Positions 9,201-15,423 are shown, counted from the stretch's first letter. The stretch is 16,032 bases of DNA from Candidatus Blautia equi (GCA_018064695.1 JAGHUU010000088.1:1-16032); one strand, 5' to 3'. Notes: generated from the letters alone by a model not told the origin. Translations and numbers: made by a program.

Positions 9201-9394
9201 TTGATAACACGGGTCAGCACATGACCGATATGTGGTTTTCCGTTAGCGGTAGGCGGTCCGTCGTAGAAGGTGTAGGTCTCGCCTTCCTTGCGGTTCTCCA
9301 TACTTTTCTCGAAGATGTTGTTTTCTTTCCAGAACTGTTCCACTTTTTTCTCGCGGTCTACAAAGTTCAGGTTTGTGTCAACTTTCTGATACAC
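6242..9394 (-). CDS. ileS: isoleucyl-tRNA synthetase, IleRS2 (eukaryote-like) type
   Basis: Class I aminoacyl-tRNA synthetase that charges tRNA-Ile in the cytoplasm. Landmarks: GPPTANGKPHIGHVL with the HIGH motif at residues 55-58, RKAGWDTHGLPVE (81-93), the editing domain with TTTPWTLPSN (223-232) and GTGIVHIAPAFGEDD (324-338), the DQTRGWFYSL region (564-573) and the KMSKS loop at 602-606. The 1050-residue length, the FWKENNIFEKS start and NGKPHIGHVLTR place it in the longer IleRS2 group rather than the ~930-residue IleRS1 with its C-terminal zinc finger; CxCxC and CPECG motifs occur internally at 471-475 and 512-516. IleRS2 enzymes as a group are less sensitive to mupirocin. The start is GTG, fixed by a perfect AAGGAGGT site six bases upstream. 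It is preceded by a T-box leader and transcribed alone. Confidence 0.97.
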   Translation of the reverse strand: MYQKVDTNLNFVDREKKVEQFWKENNIFEKSMENRKEGETYTFYDGPPTANGKPHIGHVLTRVIKDMIPRYRTMKGYMVPRKAGWDTHGLPVELEVEKKLGLNGKEQIEEYGMEPFIKECKESVWKYKGMWEDFSGTVGFWADMDDPYVTYHDNFIESEWWALKEIWNKKLLYKGFKIVPYCPRCGTPLSAQEVAQGYKTVKERSAVVRFKVVGEDAYFLAWTTTPWTLPSNVALCVNPEETYCKVKAADGYTYYMAEALLGKVLGKLGNEETPAYDVLETYVGKDLEYKEYEPLFACAGAAAAKQRKKAHFVTCDTYVTMSDGTGIVHIAPAFGEDDNRIGRNYELPFVQFVDGQGNLTAETPYAGVFVKKADPMVLVDLDKEGKLFDAPKFEHEYPHCWRCDTPLIYYARESWFIKMTAVKEDLIRNNDTINWIPESIGKGRFGDWLKNVQDWGISRNRYWGTPLNVWECECGCQHAIGSRQELFEMSGNEAAKTVELHRPYIDEITVKCPECGKDMRRVPEVIDCWFDSGAMPFAQHHYPFENKELFEQQFPAQFISEAVDQTRGWFYSLLAESTLLFNKAPYENVIVLGHVQDENGQKMSKSKGNAVDPFDALEKYGADAIRWYFYINSAPWLPNRFHGKAVVEGQRKFMSTLWNTYAFFVLYANIDNFDATKYTLDYDKLPVMDKWLLSKLNTLVQTVDNNLENYRIPEAARALQEFTDEMSNWYVRRSRERFWAKGMEQDKINAYMTLYTALVTLCKAAAPMIPFMTEDIYQNLVKSIDETAPESIHLCDFPTAVEGWTDKELEADMEELLKIVVLGRACRNTANIKNRQPIGTMFVKAEKEMDAFFTDIIADELNVKEVKFAADVESFISYSFKPQLRTVGPKYGKLLGGIRQQLAEINGSKAMAELRSTGVLKLDINGSVAELTEEDLLIETAQTEGYVTESDGDVSVVLDTNLSEALIEEGFVREIISKIQTMRKEAGFEVMDKIRVSAKDNEKIAALMSAHMEEIKGEVLAEEVVLGETDGYVKEWNINKEKVTLGVTKI

Positions 9395-9400
9395 AGCGTT

Positions 9401-9408
9401 ACCTCCTT
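9401..9408 (-). promoter_or_regulatory. ribosome binding site fixing the GTG start of ileS
   Basis: AAGGAGGT, a full match to the anti-Shine-Dalgarno sequence, lies six bases before the GTG at 9392-9394. No ATG is available nearby in frame, so the non-ATG start is supported. It sits downstream of the T-box terminator hairpin, as expected. Confidence 0.88.
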
Positions 9409-9433
9409 ACTTTCATCACTTTACTAAAATAGT

Positions 9434-9469
9434 AAAAAAAAACATCCGTCCATTGTAAAAGGACGAATG
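9434..9469 (-). terminator. T-box regulated intrinsic terminator
   Basis: On the minus strand CATTCGTCC pairs with GGACGGATG (one G-U pair, 9-base loop) and is followed by nine T residues. It lies between the T-box sequence and the ileS ribosome site and is the alternative to the antiterminator fold. Confidence 0.92.
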
Positions 9470-9727
9470 TAATATTACTTCGCTATACCACCTGTTACAG
9501 CGTACGGGTGTCAACACCGATACACGCTCCATATAACGGTGGAAACCGTCATTTCCTACTTGAAATCTCATCTGGTCGGAAATGCAACTCCGGAGTGATT
9601 TTCGGCTGTTTCTACTGGCACCGGGCTCTCACCCTCCCCGGCTCGCTGCGGCTTTCAAATGCGGCTTACTGTCTCCATCACAGTCTTTAGCTTTATCTTA
9701 TGATAAACTTCACCCATTTCAGGTGTG
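9434..9727 (-). promoter_or_regulatory. T-box riboswitch leader of ileS (AUC specifier)
   Basis: The leader between the predicted transcription start (about 9727) and the ileS ribosome site has the T-box parts in the right order. Stem I includes an AGTA motif on its 5' side, a GGTGAGAGCC distal-loop segment and, on its 3' side, the specifier region GAAAATCACTCC, in which AUC (complement of 9597-9599) is the Ile codon followed by a purine. A stem III-like hairpin (GCGTGTATC...TACGC) follows. Then comes the conserved T-box sequence ACAGGTGGTATAGCG (9481-9495) inside an antiterminator framed by CGCT and AGCG, and then the terminator. Uncharged tRNA-Ile would pair with the specifier and the T-box bulge and favour readthrough. 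The 5' end may be a few bases off; the specifier choice is my reading. Confidence 0.93.
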
Positions 9728-9733
9728 CGACTT

Positions 9734-9763
9734 ATTATAATCGCAGCAAGTTGAAGATGTCAA
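9734..9763 (-). promoter_or_regulatory. consensus promoter of the ileS T-box transcript
   Basis: TTGACA (9758-9763) and TATAAT (9734-9739) on the minus strand, both perfect, with an 18-base spacer. The start would fall near 9727, giving a leader of about 330 bases to the ileS start codon. The strength of the promoter suits control by premature termination rather than at initiation. Confidence 0.88.
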
Positions 9764-9854
9764 GCATTTTTTACAGAAATATGTTATTTTGTAACAAATT
9801 TAACTCTTTATTTTCGTAACATTTCCCGAATTCCATGGACTCCCTTCATTTTTC

Positions 9855-9984
9855 AGTTCCTGTTCACTGACAAGCCAGTAAACAGGAACTTCGCAGGCAT
9901 ATTGGGAGTTTTGCTTCGCAAAAATGCCTGCTCACCCCTGAATCACTTTCTCCGGTCACCTGATCAGCTAGTGATCAGGTGCCG
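9855..9984. repeat. cluster of three long hairpins, unassigned structured element
   Basis: This stretch carries three consecutive inverted repeats and no credible gene. Hairpin A: AGTTCCTGTT (9855-9864) with its complement at 9881-9890, extended inward by ACTG/CAGT. Hairpin B: GCAGGCAT (9893-9900) with ATGCCTGC (9924-9931), enclosing a second stem TTTTGC (9909-9914)/GCAAAA (9918-9923). Hairpin C: CACCTGATCA (9957-9966) with TGATCAGGTG (9972-9981), extended by CGG/CCG with one bulge. The interior mismatch of hairpin A is C-A on the plus strand but U-G on the minus strand, and hairpin B would have the very stable GCGAAGC tip on the minus strand, so a minus-strand RNA folds better. It could be a dispersed intergenic palindromic repeat or a small RNA; no promoter or U-tract fits well. 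Confidence 0.75.
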
Positions 9985-10026
9985 TATGAACTGTATTATT
10001 TTTTTCTTTTCTTAATTCTGAATCAA

Positions 10027-10035
10027 TGCTATAAT
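10027..10035 (+). promoter_or_regulatory. extended -10 promoter of the D-Ala-D-Ala carboxypeptidase gene
   Basis: TGCTATAAT at 10027-10035 is an extended -10 element (TG, one base, then a perfect TATAAT). No good TTGACA-like box lies 16-18 bases upstream; the region is a run of T and C. A second TATAAT at 10052-10057 could also serve but is closer to the ribosome site (AAAGGGG at 10066-10072) and would leave a very short leader. Confidence 0.6.
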
Positions 10036-10077
10036 ATAAGAGATAATGGGTTATAATAGTTACATAAAGGGGAAAAT

Positions 10078-11319
10078 ATGATAATTAAAAAACGAATACT
10101 GAAGACTGCTTTATGCGGTGTTCTCTCTGCGGGTATGCTGTTTACTCAGCCGGCGGCTCTCTCTGTCCGCGCGGAACAGGCGGCTCCTGCTGCAGAAGCA
10201 ACACCAGAGCCTACCCCGGATCCGCATTCCGCATTCTATAGCCAGAAGCCGGATACGGACAGCATCAAGGGCTGGCCGGCAGGGCCTCTCATTGAAGCAG
10301 AGGCCGGCATAGTTATGGATGTCACCACCGGCACCGTCATCTATGCCAAAAATATGGATAAAAAAATGTATCCTGCCAGCATCACCAAGGTCATGACAGC
10401 ACTCCTTGCCTGTGAAAATCTGGATATGGATACCCGTTTCGCTCTCACACACGATGCCGCCTTCGGCATTGAGCCGGGAAGCTCCTCCATTTATGGAGAT
10501 GACGGCGAGGAATTCTCCGTGGAGCAGGCCCTCATGGGACTTATGCTTGCATCCGCAAACGAGATGGCTTTAGGTCTTGGAGAACAGGTCTCCGGCTCCG
10601 TAAAGAAATTTGTGGAGCTCATGAACGCCAGAGCCAGGGAGCTGGGATGTAAGAACACCCACTTTAACAATCCAAATGGCCTTCCGGATGAGACACACTA
10701 CACAACCGCATACGACATGGCACTCATCACCAGCGCAGCTTACTTAAACCCGCAGGTGAGAAAGATCATGTCCACCACATATTACGAGATCCCACCTACC
10801 GACCATTTTGCTGAGACCAGATATCTTCTGAACCATCACAAAATGCTGCCGGGCGGTTCCTACGCTTACGAGGGCGCTCTGGGCGGAAAGACCGGCTACA
10901 CCATAGCAGCCGGAAACACCCTGGTCACCTTTGCCAAGAGAGACAATAAGGTTCTGGTATCCGTAGTCCTGCAGTCCGTAGGCGGCGGTTATGAGGACAC
11001 TGCAGCCCTTCTGAACTACGGTTTTGACAATTTTGACCGCATCAGCCTTGGCTGGAACAGAAATCCTTCTGTCTCTATCCTTCCAAGCGAAAAATACATC
11101 CTGAACCAGGAGGAGACCGACACAGCATTCTATGCCACCCGTGCCGCAAGTGCCATAGTTCCTGCAGGAAAGACCAAAAAGGAACTCACCAGCACCAAAA
11201 GCCTTCTGCCTCCACTCTCCGGAAACTATCGTCTCAGATACGATTATTACTACAACGACTATCCGGTAGGCTACGGCATCCGCTACGAGCAGAATGTACT
11301 TTCTGATTTAATTCCATAA
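10078..11319 (+). CDS. D-alanyl-D-alanine carboxypeptidase (DacF/PBP5-like, peptidase S11)
   Basis: Low-molecular-weight penicillin-binding protein that removes the terminal D-Ala from peptidoglycan stem pentapeptides outside the membrane, limiting cross-linking. Residues 1-32 are a type I signal peptide (IIKKRILK, hydrophobic stretch, VRA end), followed by a Pro/Glu/Ala-rich linker to about residue 50. All three active-site motifs are present: SxxK as SITK at 101-104 (catalytic S101), SxN as SAN at 159-161 and KTG at 271-273 in GGKTGYT. The sequence HFNNPNGLPDETHYTTAYDMA (195-215) is also typical of the family. Length 413 residues; the last ~90 residues may be the accessory C-terminal domain, but no clear amphipathic membrane anchor is seen, so the mature protein may be released or held otherwise. 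It stands alone, divergent from ileS and convergent with an exonuclease gene. The exact dac paralogue cannot be named. Confidence 0.95.
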   Translation: MIIKKRILKTALCGVLSAGMLFTQPAALSVRAEQAAPAAEATPEPTPDPHSAFYSQKPDTDSIKGWPAGPLIEAEAGIVMDVTTGTVIYAKNMDKKMYPASITKVMTALLACENLDMDTRFALTHDAAFGIEPGSSSIYGDDGEEFSVEQALMGLMLASANEMALGLGEQVSGSVKKFVELMNARARELGCKNTHFNNPNGLPDETHYTTAYDMALITSAAYLNPQVRKIMSTTYYEIPPTDHFAETRYLLNHHKMLPGGSYAYEGALGGKTGYTIAAGNTLVTFAKRDNKVLVSVVLQSVGGGYEDTAALLNYGFDNFDRISLGWNRNPSVSILPSEKYILNQEETDTAFYATRAASAIVPAGKTKKELTSTKSLLPPLSGNYRLRYDYYYNDYPVGYGIRYEQNVLSDLIP

Positions 11320-11330
11320 TACAGACAATT

Positions 11331-11365
11331 AAGGGGACAGCGCCGCTGTCCCCTTGTATTTTATA
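11331..11365. terminator. hairpin terminator shared by convergent carboxypeptidase and exonuclease genes
   Basis: An 11-bp perfect stem, AAGGGGACAGC (11331-11341) with its complement at 11345-11355 and a 3-base loop, starts 11 bases after the carboxypeptidase stop codon. It is followed by TTGTATTTTAT on the plus strand and by TTAATTG on the minus strand, so it is better as a plus-strand terminator but could stop both. An outer inverted repeat ACAGACA (11321-11327) and TGTCTGT (11367-11373) encloses the whole structure. Confidence 0.85.
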
Positions 11366-11434
11366 CTGTCTGTTCAACTGGATTATTTTCAGAAATTTAT
11401 CTGCTCCAAAAGATGCTTTTATTCTGTATTTCTT

Positions 11435-12406
11435 TTATTCTGCATTTCTCTTTTTCGCTTCGTCTTTTTTCTTTTCCTGACGTTTTCTTCTTACCGCTTC
11501 TCTCTTTTCCCGGATCTCCAGTGCTTCCTCCTCCGTGATGAGTTTGATGGTCTTCACAGAAAAATACTGCTCTTCCTCCGTCTTCTTCACACGGATCTTG
11601 CCCTTTACCAGGCCGTGCTCCTGACAGACGGAAACGCTGTAGTAATTCTTGGAATTATGCAGAAACCATCGAAGCTTTCTTCTTGCGTTCTTTCCGCAGA
11701 CCGGGCATCTGGTGCTGGTGACCTCCCTGTCATGCATCATGTGCTCCCTGTCCTCAAACTCCCGGGAGACATACTTATCATAAGTAGGGTAAGCAATAAA
11801 GATCTCGTCTTTTCTGCTCTTCGGATTCTGGTAGACATCAATGGAGGAGTTTGGAAGAATGTTCTCGCTCTCAATGCAGCGCAGCACCTCTGCCGTATAC
11901 TCTGCGTCCTCCAGTGCTCTGTGAAAGTGCTTTCTCTTAGGGATCATCAGCATGTCCACGGCATATTCCAGCGCTCTGCGGCTCTTTCTGTTCTCAAAAC
12001 GGATGCCAAAGAGCTTCTGCACATCGTAATAGATCACAGGTCCCGGAAGCAGATCCAGAAGGTGGTAATACTTCATATTTCTCTGGAGCTCCATTACATC
12101 CTGGTCTCCCCAGGAGAAGAAATAAAACTCCGGACCGCACCACTCCAGAAATTCCTGCACAGCCTGCTCAAAAGGCATGCCCTTGGACAGCTCTTTGTAG
12201 CTGAAATGGGTCACCTCGCGGATGCACTCGTGGATCCATTTATAGACTCTGGGCTTGATAATGCGATGAAAAGTATCTTCGATCTCTTTCTTCTCATTCA
12301 TCTTCACTGCACCGATCTCGATGATCTCAAATGGAAGCTTTTTATTCGATTGTTTCTTGCCGTAAGGGCTCTGATTCCATTCCAGGTCAAAAACGATGTA
12401 GTTCAT
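11435..12406 (-). CDS. DEDDh-family 3'-5' exonuclease with C-terminal zinc-ribbon-like motif
   Basis: RNase T/DNA polymerase III epsilon-type exonuclease, probably cytoplasmic and acting on nucleic-acid 3' ends. With the chosen start (MNYIVFDLEWN, 323 residues) the metal-binding acids are D7 and E9 in FDLEW (Exo I), D101 in SWGDQD (Exo II), and H162 with D167 in HRALEDAEYTAEVL (Exo III). This is the KapD-like branch. After the ~180-residue nuclease domain comes a region with CPVC (C234, C237) and CQEH (C261, H264), a likely zinc ribbon, then a highly basic tail rich in Lys/Arg/Glu. The open frame extends 10 codons further to an ATG at 12434-12436, but that start has no ribosome site, whereas family members normally begin right at this Met. 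The ribosome site for the chosen start (AGAAG) is modest. Substrate unknown. Confidence 0.85.
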   Translation of the reverse strand: MNYIVFDLEWNQSPYGKKQSNKKLPFEIIEIGAVKMNEKKEIEDTFHRIIKPRVYKWIHECIREVTHFSYKELSKGMPFEQAVQEFLEWCGPEFYFFSWGDQDVMELQRNMKYYHLLDLLPGPVIYYDVQKLFGIRFENRKSRRALEYAVDMLMIPKRKHFHRALEDAEYTAEVLRCIESENILPNSSIDVYQNPKSRKDEIFIAYPTYDKYVSREFEDREHMMHDREVTSTRCPVCGKNARRKLRWFLHNSKNYYSVSVCQEHGLVKGKIRVKKTEEEQYFSVKTIKLITEEEALEIREKREAVRRKRQEKKKDEAKKRNAE

Positions 12407-12460
12407 GAATTCTTCTGTGTCCTTCCATACACCCATGTTTCATAGTCAGGCGTATCTTAT

Positions 12461-12489
12461 AGTATAACAGAATAATCTTTATACTACAA
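12461..12489 (-). promoter_or_regulatory. predicted promoter of the exonuclease gene
   Basis: On the minus strand TTGTAG (12484-12489) and TATACT (12461-12466) are separated by 17 bases. Transcription would begin near 12454, about 48 bases before the preferred start codon and about 18 before the upstream ATG, which is another reason to prefer the downstream start. The promoter begins just after the htrA terminator. Confidence 0.65.
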
Positions 12490-12496
12490 CAACCAC

Positions 12497-12531
12497 AAAA
12501 AAGAAACTGCAGTGGTAAAACTGCAGTCTCT
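12497..12531 (-). terminator. intrinsic terminator of the HtrA-like protease gene
   Basis: On the minus strand a 12-bp stem, AGAGACTGCAGT pairing with ACTGCAGTTTCT (one G-U pair), has a 6-base loop and ends in a run of six T residues. It lies about 54 bases beyond the protease stop codon. Confidence 0.9.
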
Positions 12532-12584
12532 TTTCAGAAAGGGGTTATTCAAATGAGAAACACATTGTCCTGTTAAAAGATCGA

Positions 12585-14015
12585 TTAATTCCAGAAGCTT
12601 CCGTATCCGTCGTCGCTGCCGCGGCCTTCTCCTTTTCCGCCGTAGAAGTCACCAAAGAGCTCGCCGAAGAGGTCGCCAAAGACATCATCGTATCCGTAAT
12701 CTTCGTCGTAACCGTAGTCATAATCGTAATCGTAGTCGTCTTCTTCCTCTTCACCTTTTGGGAAGCCGTCCTCTTTTTCAGATTCCCCCGGTTTTTCTTC
12801 TGTCTTCTTGTCGTCTTTATCTTTCTTGTCGGTATCCTTCTGCTCGTCAAGTACTACGGTATAAACCTTTTCCACATACTCTCCTGCTTCCTGATACTTA
12901 ACGGTGATCTCTACTTCCTCGCCCGGAGCATAGTACTCAAGAAGCTCTACCAGACGATCGATGGTGTTGATATCTTTTCCGTCGAATTTTGTGATGATGA
13001 AGTTTACTTTCAGTCCGGCTTTCTCAGCTGCGCCGTCTTTTGTGATCTCCTGGATGTGAACACCCTGTGGGATTCCAAATCTTCTTGCCTCATCACTTAC
13101 GGTGCTGCCCATGATTCCGATCACGCCGTGAGGTCCTTCAACCTTGGTTCTTGGTACTTCGTTCATCAGTCTCTCCAGAACCTCTGTTACATCGGAGATG
13201 GAGATCGCATAGCACATACCCTCTACATCGGTGGAAGCCATCTTAGCGGAGTTGATACCTACAACCTCGCCGTTCAGGTTCAGAAGGGCACCGCCGCTGT
13301 TTCCTGGATTGATAGCTGCATCGGTCTGGATCAGATCCACGCCGTCATCGTTCAGTCCCTCCAGACGACGGTTTTTAGCACTTACGATACCGGTGGTAAC
13401 GGACTGTCCGTAGCCAAGAGCATTTCCGATAGCTACTACCTGCTCGCCGACTCTCAGATCATCGGAGCTTCCGATCTTTGCGATCTTAATGGCATCCATG
13501 GTCTCATCAGCGATATCCTCTAAATCTACTGCTACTACTGCCAGGTCACGGTCCTCGTCGTAGCCTTTGGCGGAAGCTTCGTAGGACTCGCCGTCTGCAA
13601 AAGTAACGGTCACTTCGTTTGCGTCTTCAATTACGTGGAAGTTGGTGGCTACCAGAAGCTCTGTCTCGCTCTTTCCGATGATGATACCGGAGCCGCTTCC
13701 CTTTACTTCTCTCTCGGTAGGGGTATTTGGCATATAGCCGAAACCGAAGCCGTACATGCCGTAGTAGTTATCTACTTCCATAACAGATGTGGTGGCGATG
13801 GATACGACAGATGGCATAGCCTCTTCCACGATGTCGGATACATCCAGCCAGCCTTTTACTCTCTCGGTGGTCTGCTCATCATTTTTAAGAAGGGTTACAT
13901 TTTCTGCGGAAACGGTAAATGGGGTAACCGCCAGCAGAGCACTGAGGGCAAGCACTGCACCCTTTTTCATAAGTCTGTTCACTTTCTGATTTTTCATAAT
14001 CTTATTTCTATTCAT
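12585..14015 (-). CDS. HtrA/DegP-like secreted serine protease with PDZ domain and acidic Tyr/Gly tail
   Basis: Extracytoplasmic quality-control protease of the S1C family. Residues 16-37 are a signal sequence with a plausible cleavage site (VSA before EN); many Firmicute HtrAs keep an uncleaved anchor instead. Trypsin-like domain about 58-285 with the triad H127 (TNFHVIED), D157 (DRDLAV) and S240 (GNSGGALL). One PDZ domain about 295-390 (GVIGIMGS, GVHIQEI, GAAEKAGLK, FDGKDI). Residues 391-476 form a low-complexity tail: Lys/Asp/Glu-rich, then alternating Asp-Tyr at 427-434, then a Phe-Gly repeat (FGDLFGELFGDF), Gly-rich to the end. This tail is not part of the usual HtrA architecture. Start set by AGGAGG (14024-14029) 8 bases before the ATG. 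It follows capA by 130 bases and has its own terminator. Paralogue (htrA/htrB) not decidable. Confidence 0.95.
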   Translation of the reverse strand: MNRNKIMKNQKVNRLMKKGAVLALSALLAVTPFTVSAENVTLLKNDEQTTERVKGWLDVSDIVEEAMPSVVSIATTSVMEVDNYYGMYGFGFGYMPNTPTEREVKGSGSGIIIGKSETELLVATNFHVIEDANEVTVTFADGESYEASAKGYDEDRDLAVVAVDLEDIADETMDAIKIAKIGSSDDLRVGEQVVAIGNALGYGQSVTTGIVSAKNRRLEGLNDDGVDLIQTDAAINPGNSGGALLNLNGEVVGINSAKMASTDVEGMCYAISISDVTEVLERLMNEVPRTKVEGPHGVIGIMGSTVSDEARRFGIPQGVHIQEITKDGAAEKAGLKVNFIITKFDGKDINTIDRLVELLEYYAPGEEVEITVKYQEAGEYVEKVYTVVLDEQKDTDKKDKDDKKTEEKPGESEKEDGFPKGEEEEDDYDYDYDYGYDEDYGYDDVFGDLFGELFGDFYGGKGEGRGSDDGYGSFWN

Positions 14016-14058
14016 CTTACACTCCTCCTGAAAATGAATTTCTTTTGTTCTGATGTTT

Positions 14059-14091
14059 CACAGTATAGGCATGAATTGTGTCTGAACTGTG
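14059..14091 (-). promoter_or_regulatory. weak candidate promoter/operator upstream of the HtrA-like gene
   Basis: On the minus strand TATACT (14062-14067) could be a -10 box, but no good -35 box lies at the right distance. An inverted repeat, CACAGT (14059-14064) and ACTGTG (14086-14091), spans exactly the -10 to -35 interval, so it may be a regulator site rather than chance. The region also contains an eight-T run on the minus strand (14118-14125) just past the capA stop, without a convincing stem. Confidence 0.35.
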
Positions 14092-14145
14092 GGAAAAATG
14101 TGATGAAATCGTGAAGTAAAAAAAATATCGGATTCATCGGCATAA

Positions 14146-15423
14146 TCAGTAATAAGGACGTCTCTCACTGATCTTATTCATTACACGGTCTGCATCATCC
14201 CCGTCAAGGATCCTTGGCTGATAATCATTGTAAGAAGAGTTCGAGCTGACAGAGATCGGGATGACCGTATTCTGCTGCTCTGTGATCTCTCCCTTCACCA
14301 GAGTAACCTTCTGCTGAAGAACCATGGCATCCTTTTCTGTAGGATTCACATTTCCGCCAAAACAGAAGTTTCCAAGGCTGTAGGCGATGGTCTTTCCCTT
14401 ATATTCTTCCATACCCTGCACTACATGCGGATGATGTCCGATGACGATATCGGCACCCTCATCGATGGCATAGTGTCCCAGCTCGATCTGGTACTCGTCA
14501 GGGTCGGTGACAAGCTCGTTGCTCCAGTGGAAGCAGGCTGCAATATACTGACAGCCCTGATCCTTCAGTTTCTGAATATTGGCTTTTATCTGAGGCTTTC
14601 TCTCCAGATGATCTCTCAGTTCATAAATACCAAGAAGACCAACCTTAATGCCCTTCACTTCGATAACAGCCACCTCATCATAGCCGAAGGTCTTAATGCC
14701 TTTGCCCTCCAGCTCATCGATGGTGTCTGTGTAGCTGATCTCACCGTAGTCCTGGCTGTGGTTGTTTGCAAGGTTTGCTGCCTCCACAGAGGATCCGGAA
14801 AGAATAGCGGAGTATGCTCTTGGTGCTTTGAAGGCGTACTCCTTCGGCTCGCGGTAGGCCTCCTCCACATCCGAGAGGGTTCCTTCCATATTTACTACTG
14901 TAACATCGTCCGCTTCAAAAAGGCTGCGGAAGTTTTTAAAGAAATAATCCGCACCGTAAACATCATAATAAGAAGTAAAGCTGGTGTCTTCATCAAAGGC
15001 GATATCGCTTGCCAGCGTACAGTCGCCGGTAAAGGTGAAGGTAAGTTCCACCGGGGTATTTTCCCTGGCGATGCGCTCCTCCTCTTCCTTCTGTTCTCTG
15101 GCAATGCGCTCCTGCTCAGCCTGCTCCGCAGCGGCCTGCGCCTCCGCTTTTGCTCTCTGAACGGAGATCACTTTTCCCACACTGAGGCCTACGACCAGCA
15201 AAAGCACAAGAGCCATGCCTGCTCCCATAAGGATACCGACTCTCTGTTCCCGCTGTTTTCTCTCTGCCCGCATGTTTTTCAGTTTTCGAAGCAGCGTTCT
15301 TTTTTCTTTCTCATCCAGCGTTTCCAGAATGCGTTTCTTTAACTTCTTTTCTCTCTTTTTCAGTTCCTGGCTTCCTGCAAGCTTATCTCGCAGTTCCAGA
15401 AAGATCTCTATCCAGGTTTCCAT
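14146..15423 (-). CDS. membrane-anchored CapA-family protein (PGA_cap metallophosphatase-like)
   Basis: A 425-residue protein. Residues 1-60 are a charged, Lys/Glu/Arg-rich, probably coiled-coil segment, predicted cytoplasmic; 63-86 form one transmembrane helix; about 88-122 are a second coiled coil (AEAQAAAEQAEQERIAR), predicted outside; about 125-395 are the CapA domain. Its metal-site motifs are complete: TGDCTL (D134), NMEGTLSD (E180), NLANNHSQDYG (N221, H222), CFHWSNE (H299), IGHHPHVVQ (H330, H331, H333) and SLGNFCF. CapA of Bacillus takes part in poly-gamma-glutamate capsule synthesis or export, but most family members, like this one, lack capB and capC neighbours and have no proven role. 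The start has a GAGGGG site 8 bases upstream. It overlaps the upstream membrane-protein gene by 41 bases and so is probably co-transcribed with it. Confidence 0.9.
   Translation of the reverse strand: METWIEIFLELRDKLAGSQELKKREKKLKKRILETLDEKEKRTLLRKLKNMRAERKQREQRVGILMGAGMALVLLLVVGLSVGKVISVQRAKAEAQAAAEQAEQERIAREQKEEEERIARENTPVELTFTFTGDCTLASDIAFDEDTSFTSYYDVYGADYFFKNFRSLFEADDVTVVNMEGTLSDVEEAYREPKEYAFKAPRAYSAILSGSSVEAANLANNHSQDYGEISYTDTIDELEGKGIKTFGYDEVAVIEVKGIKVGLLGIYELRDHLERKPQIKANIQKLKDQGCQYIAACFHWSNELVTDPDEYQIELGHYAIDEGADIVIGHHPHVVQGMEEYKGKTIAYSLGNFCFGGNVNPTEKDAMVLQQKVTLVKGEITEQQNTVIPISVSSNSSYNDYQPRILDGDDADRVMNKISERRPYY

Noticed and set aside
9508..9690. A 60-codon plus-strand open frame
   Set aside because: It lies wholly antisense to the T-box leader, which explains the sequence fully.
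9880..9932. A tiny minus-strand frame MPAKFLFTGLSVNRN within the hairpin cluster
   Set aside because: Only 15 codons, no ribosome site, and its sequence is dictated by the inverted repeats.
11354..12445. A 363-codon plus-strand open frame opposite the exonuclease
   Set aside because: Codon-register shadow; it starts inside terminator-flanking sequence and its Leu/Phe-rich product reflects the Glu/Lys-rich sense protein.
12553..12576. A 7-codon plus-strand frame (MRNTLSC) after an AGGGG in the gap below htrA
   Set aside because: Too short, between terminator and gene end, with no supporting promoter.
12687..12734. Repetitive trinucleotide-like DNA as a possible microsatellite or CRISPR-like array
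   Set aside because: It is coding sequence for the Asp-Tyr repeat in the HtrA tail, with no spacers and imperfect units.
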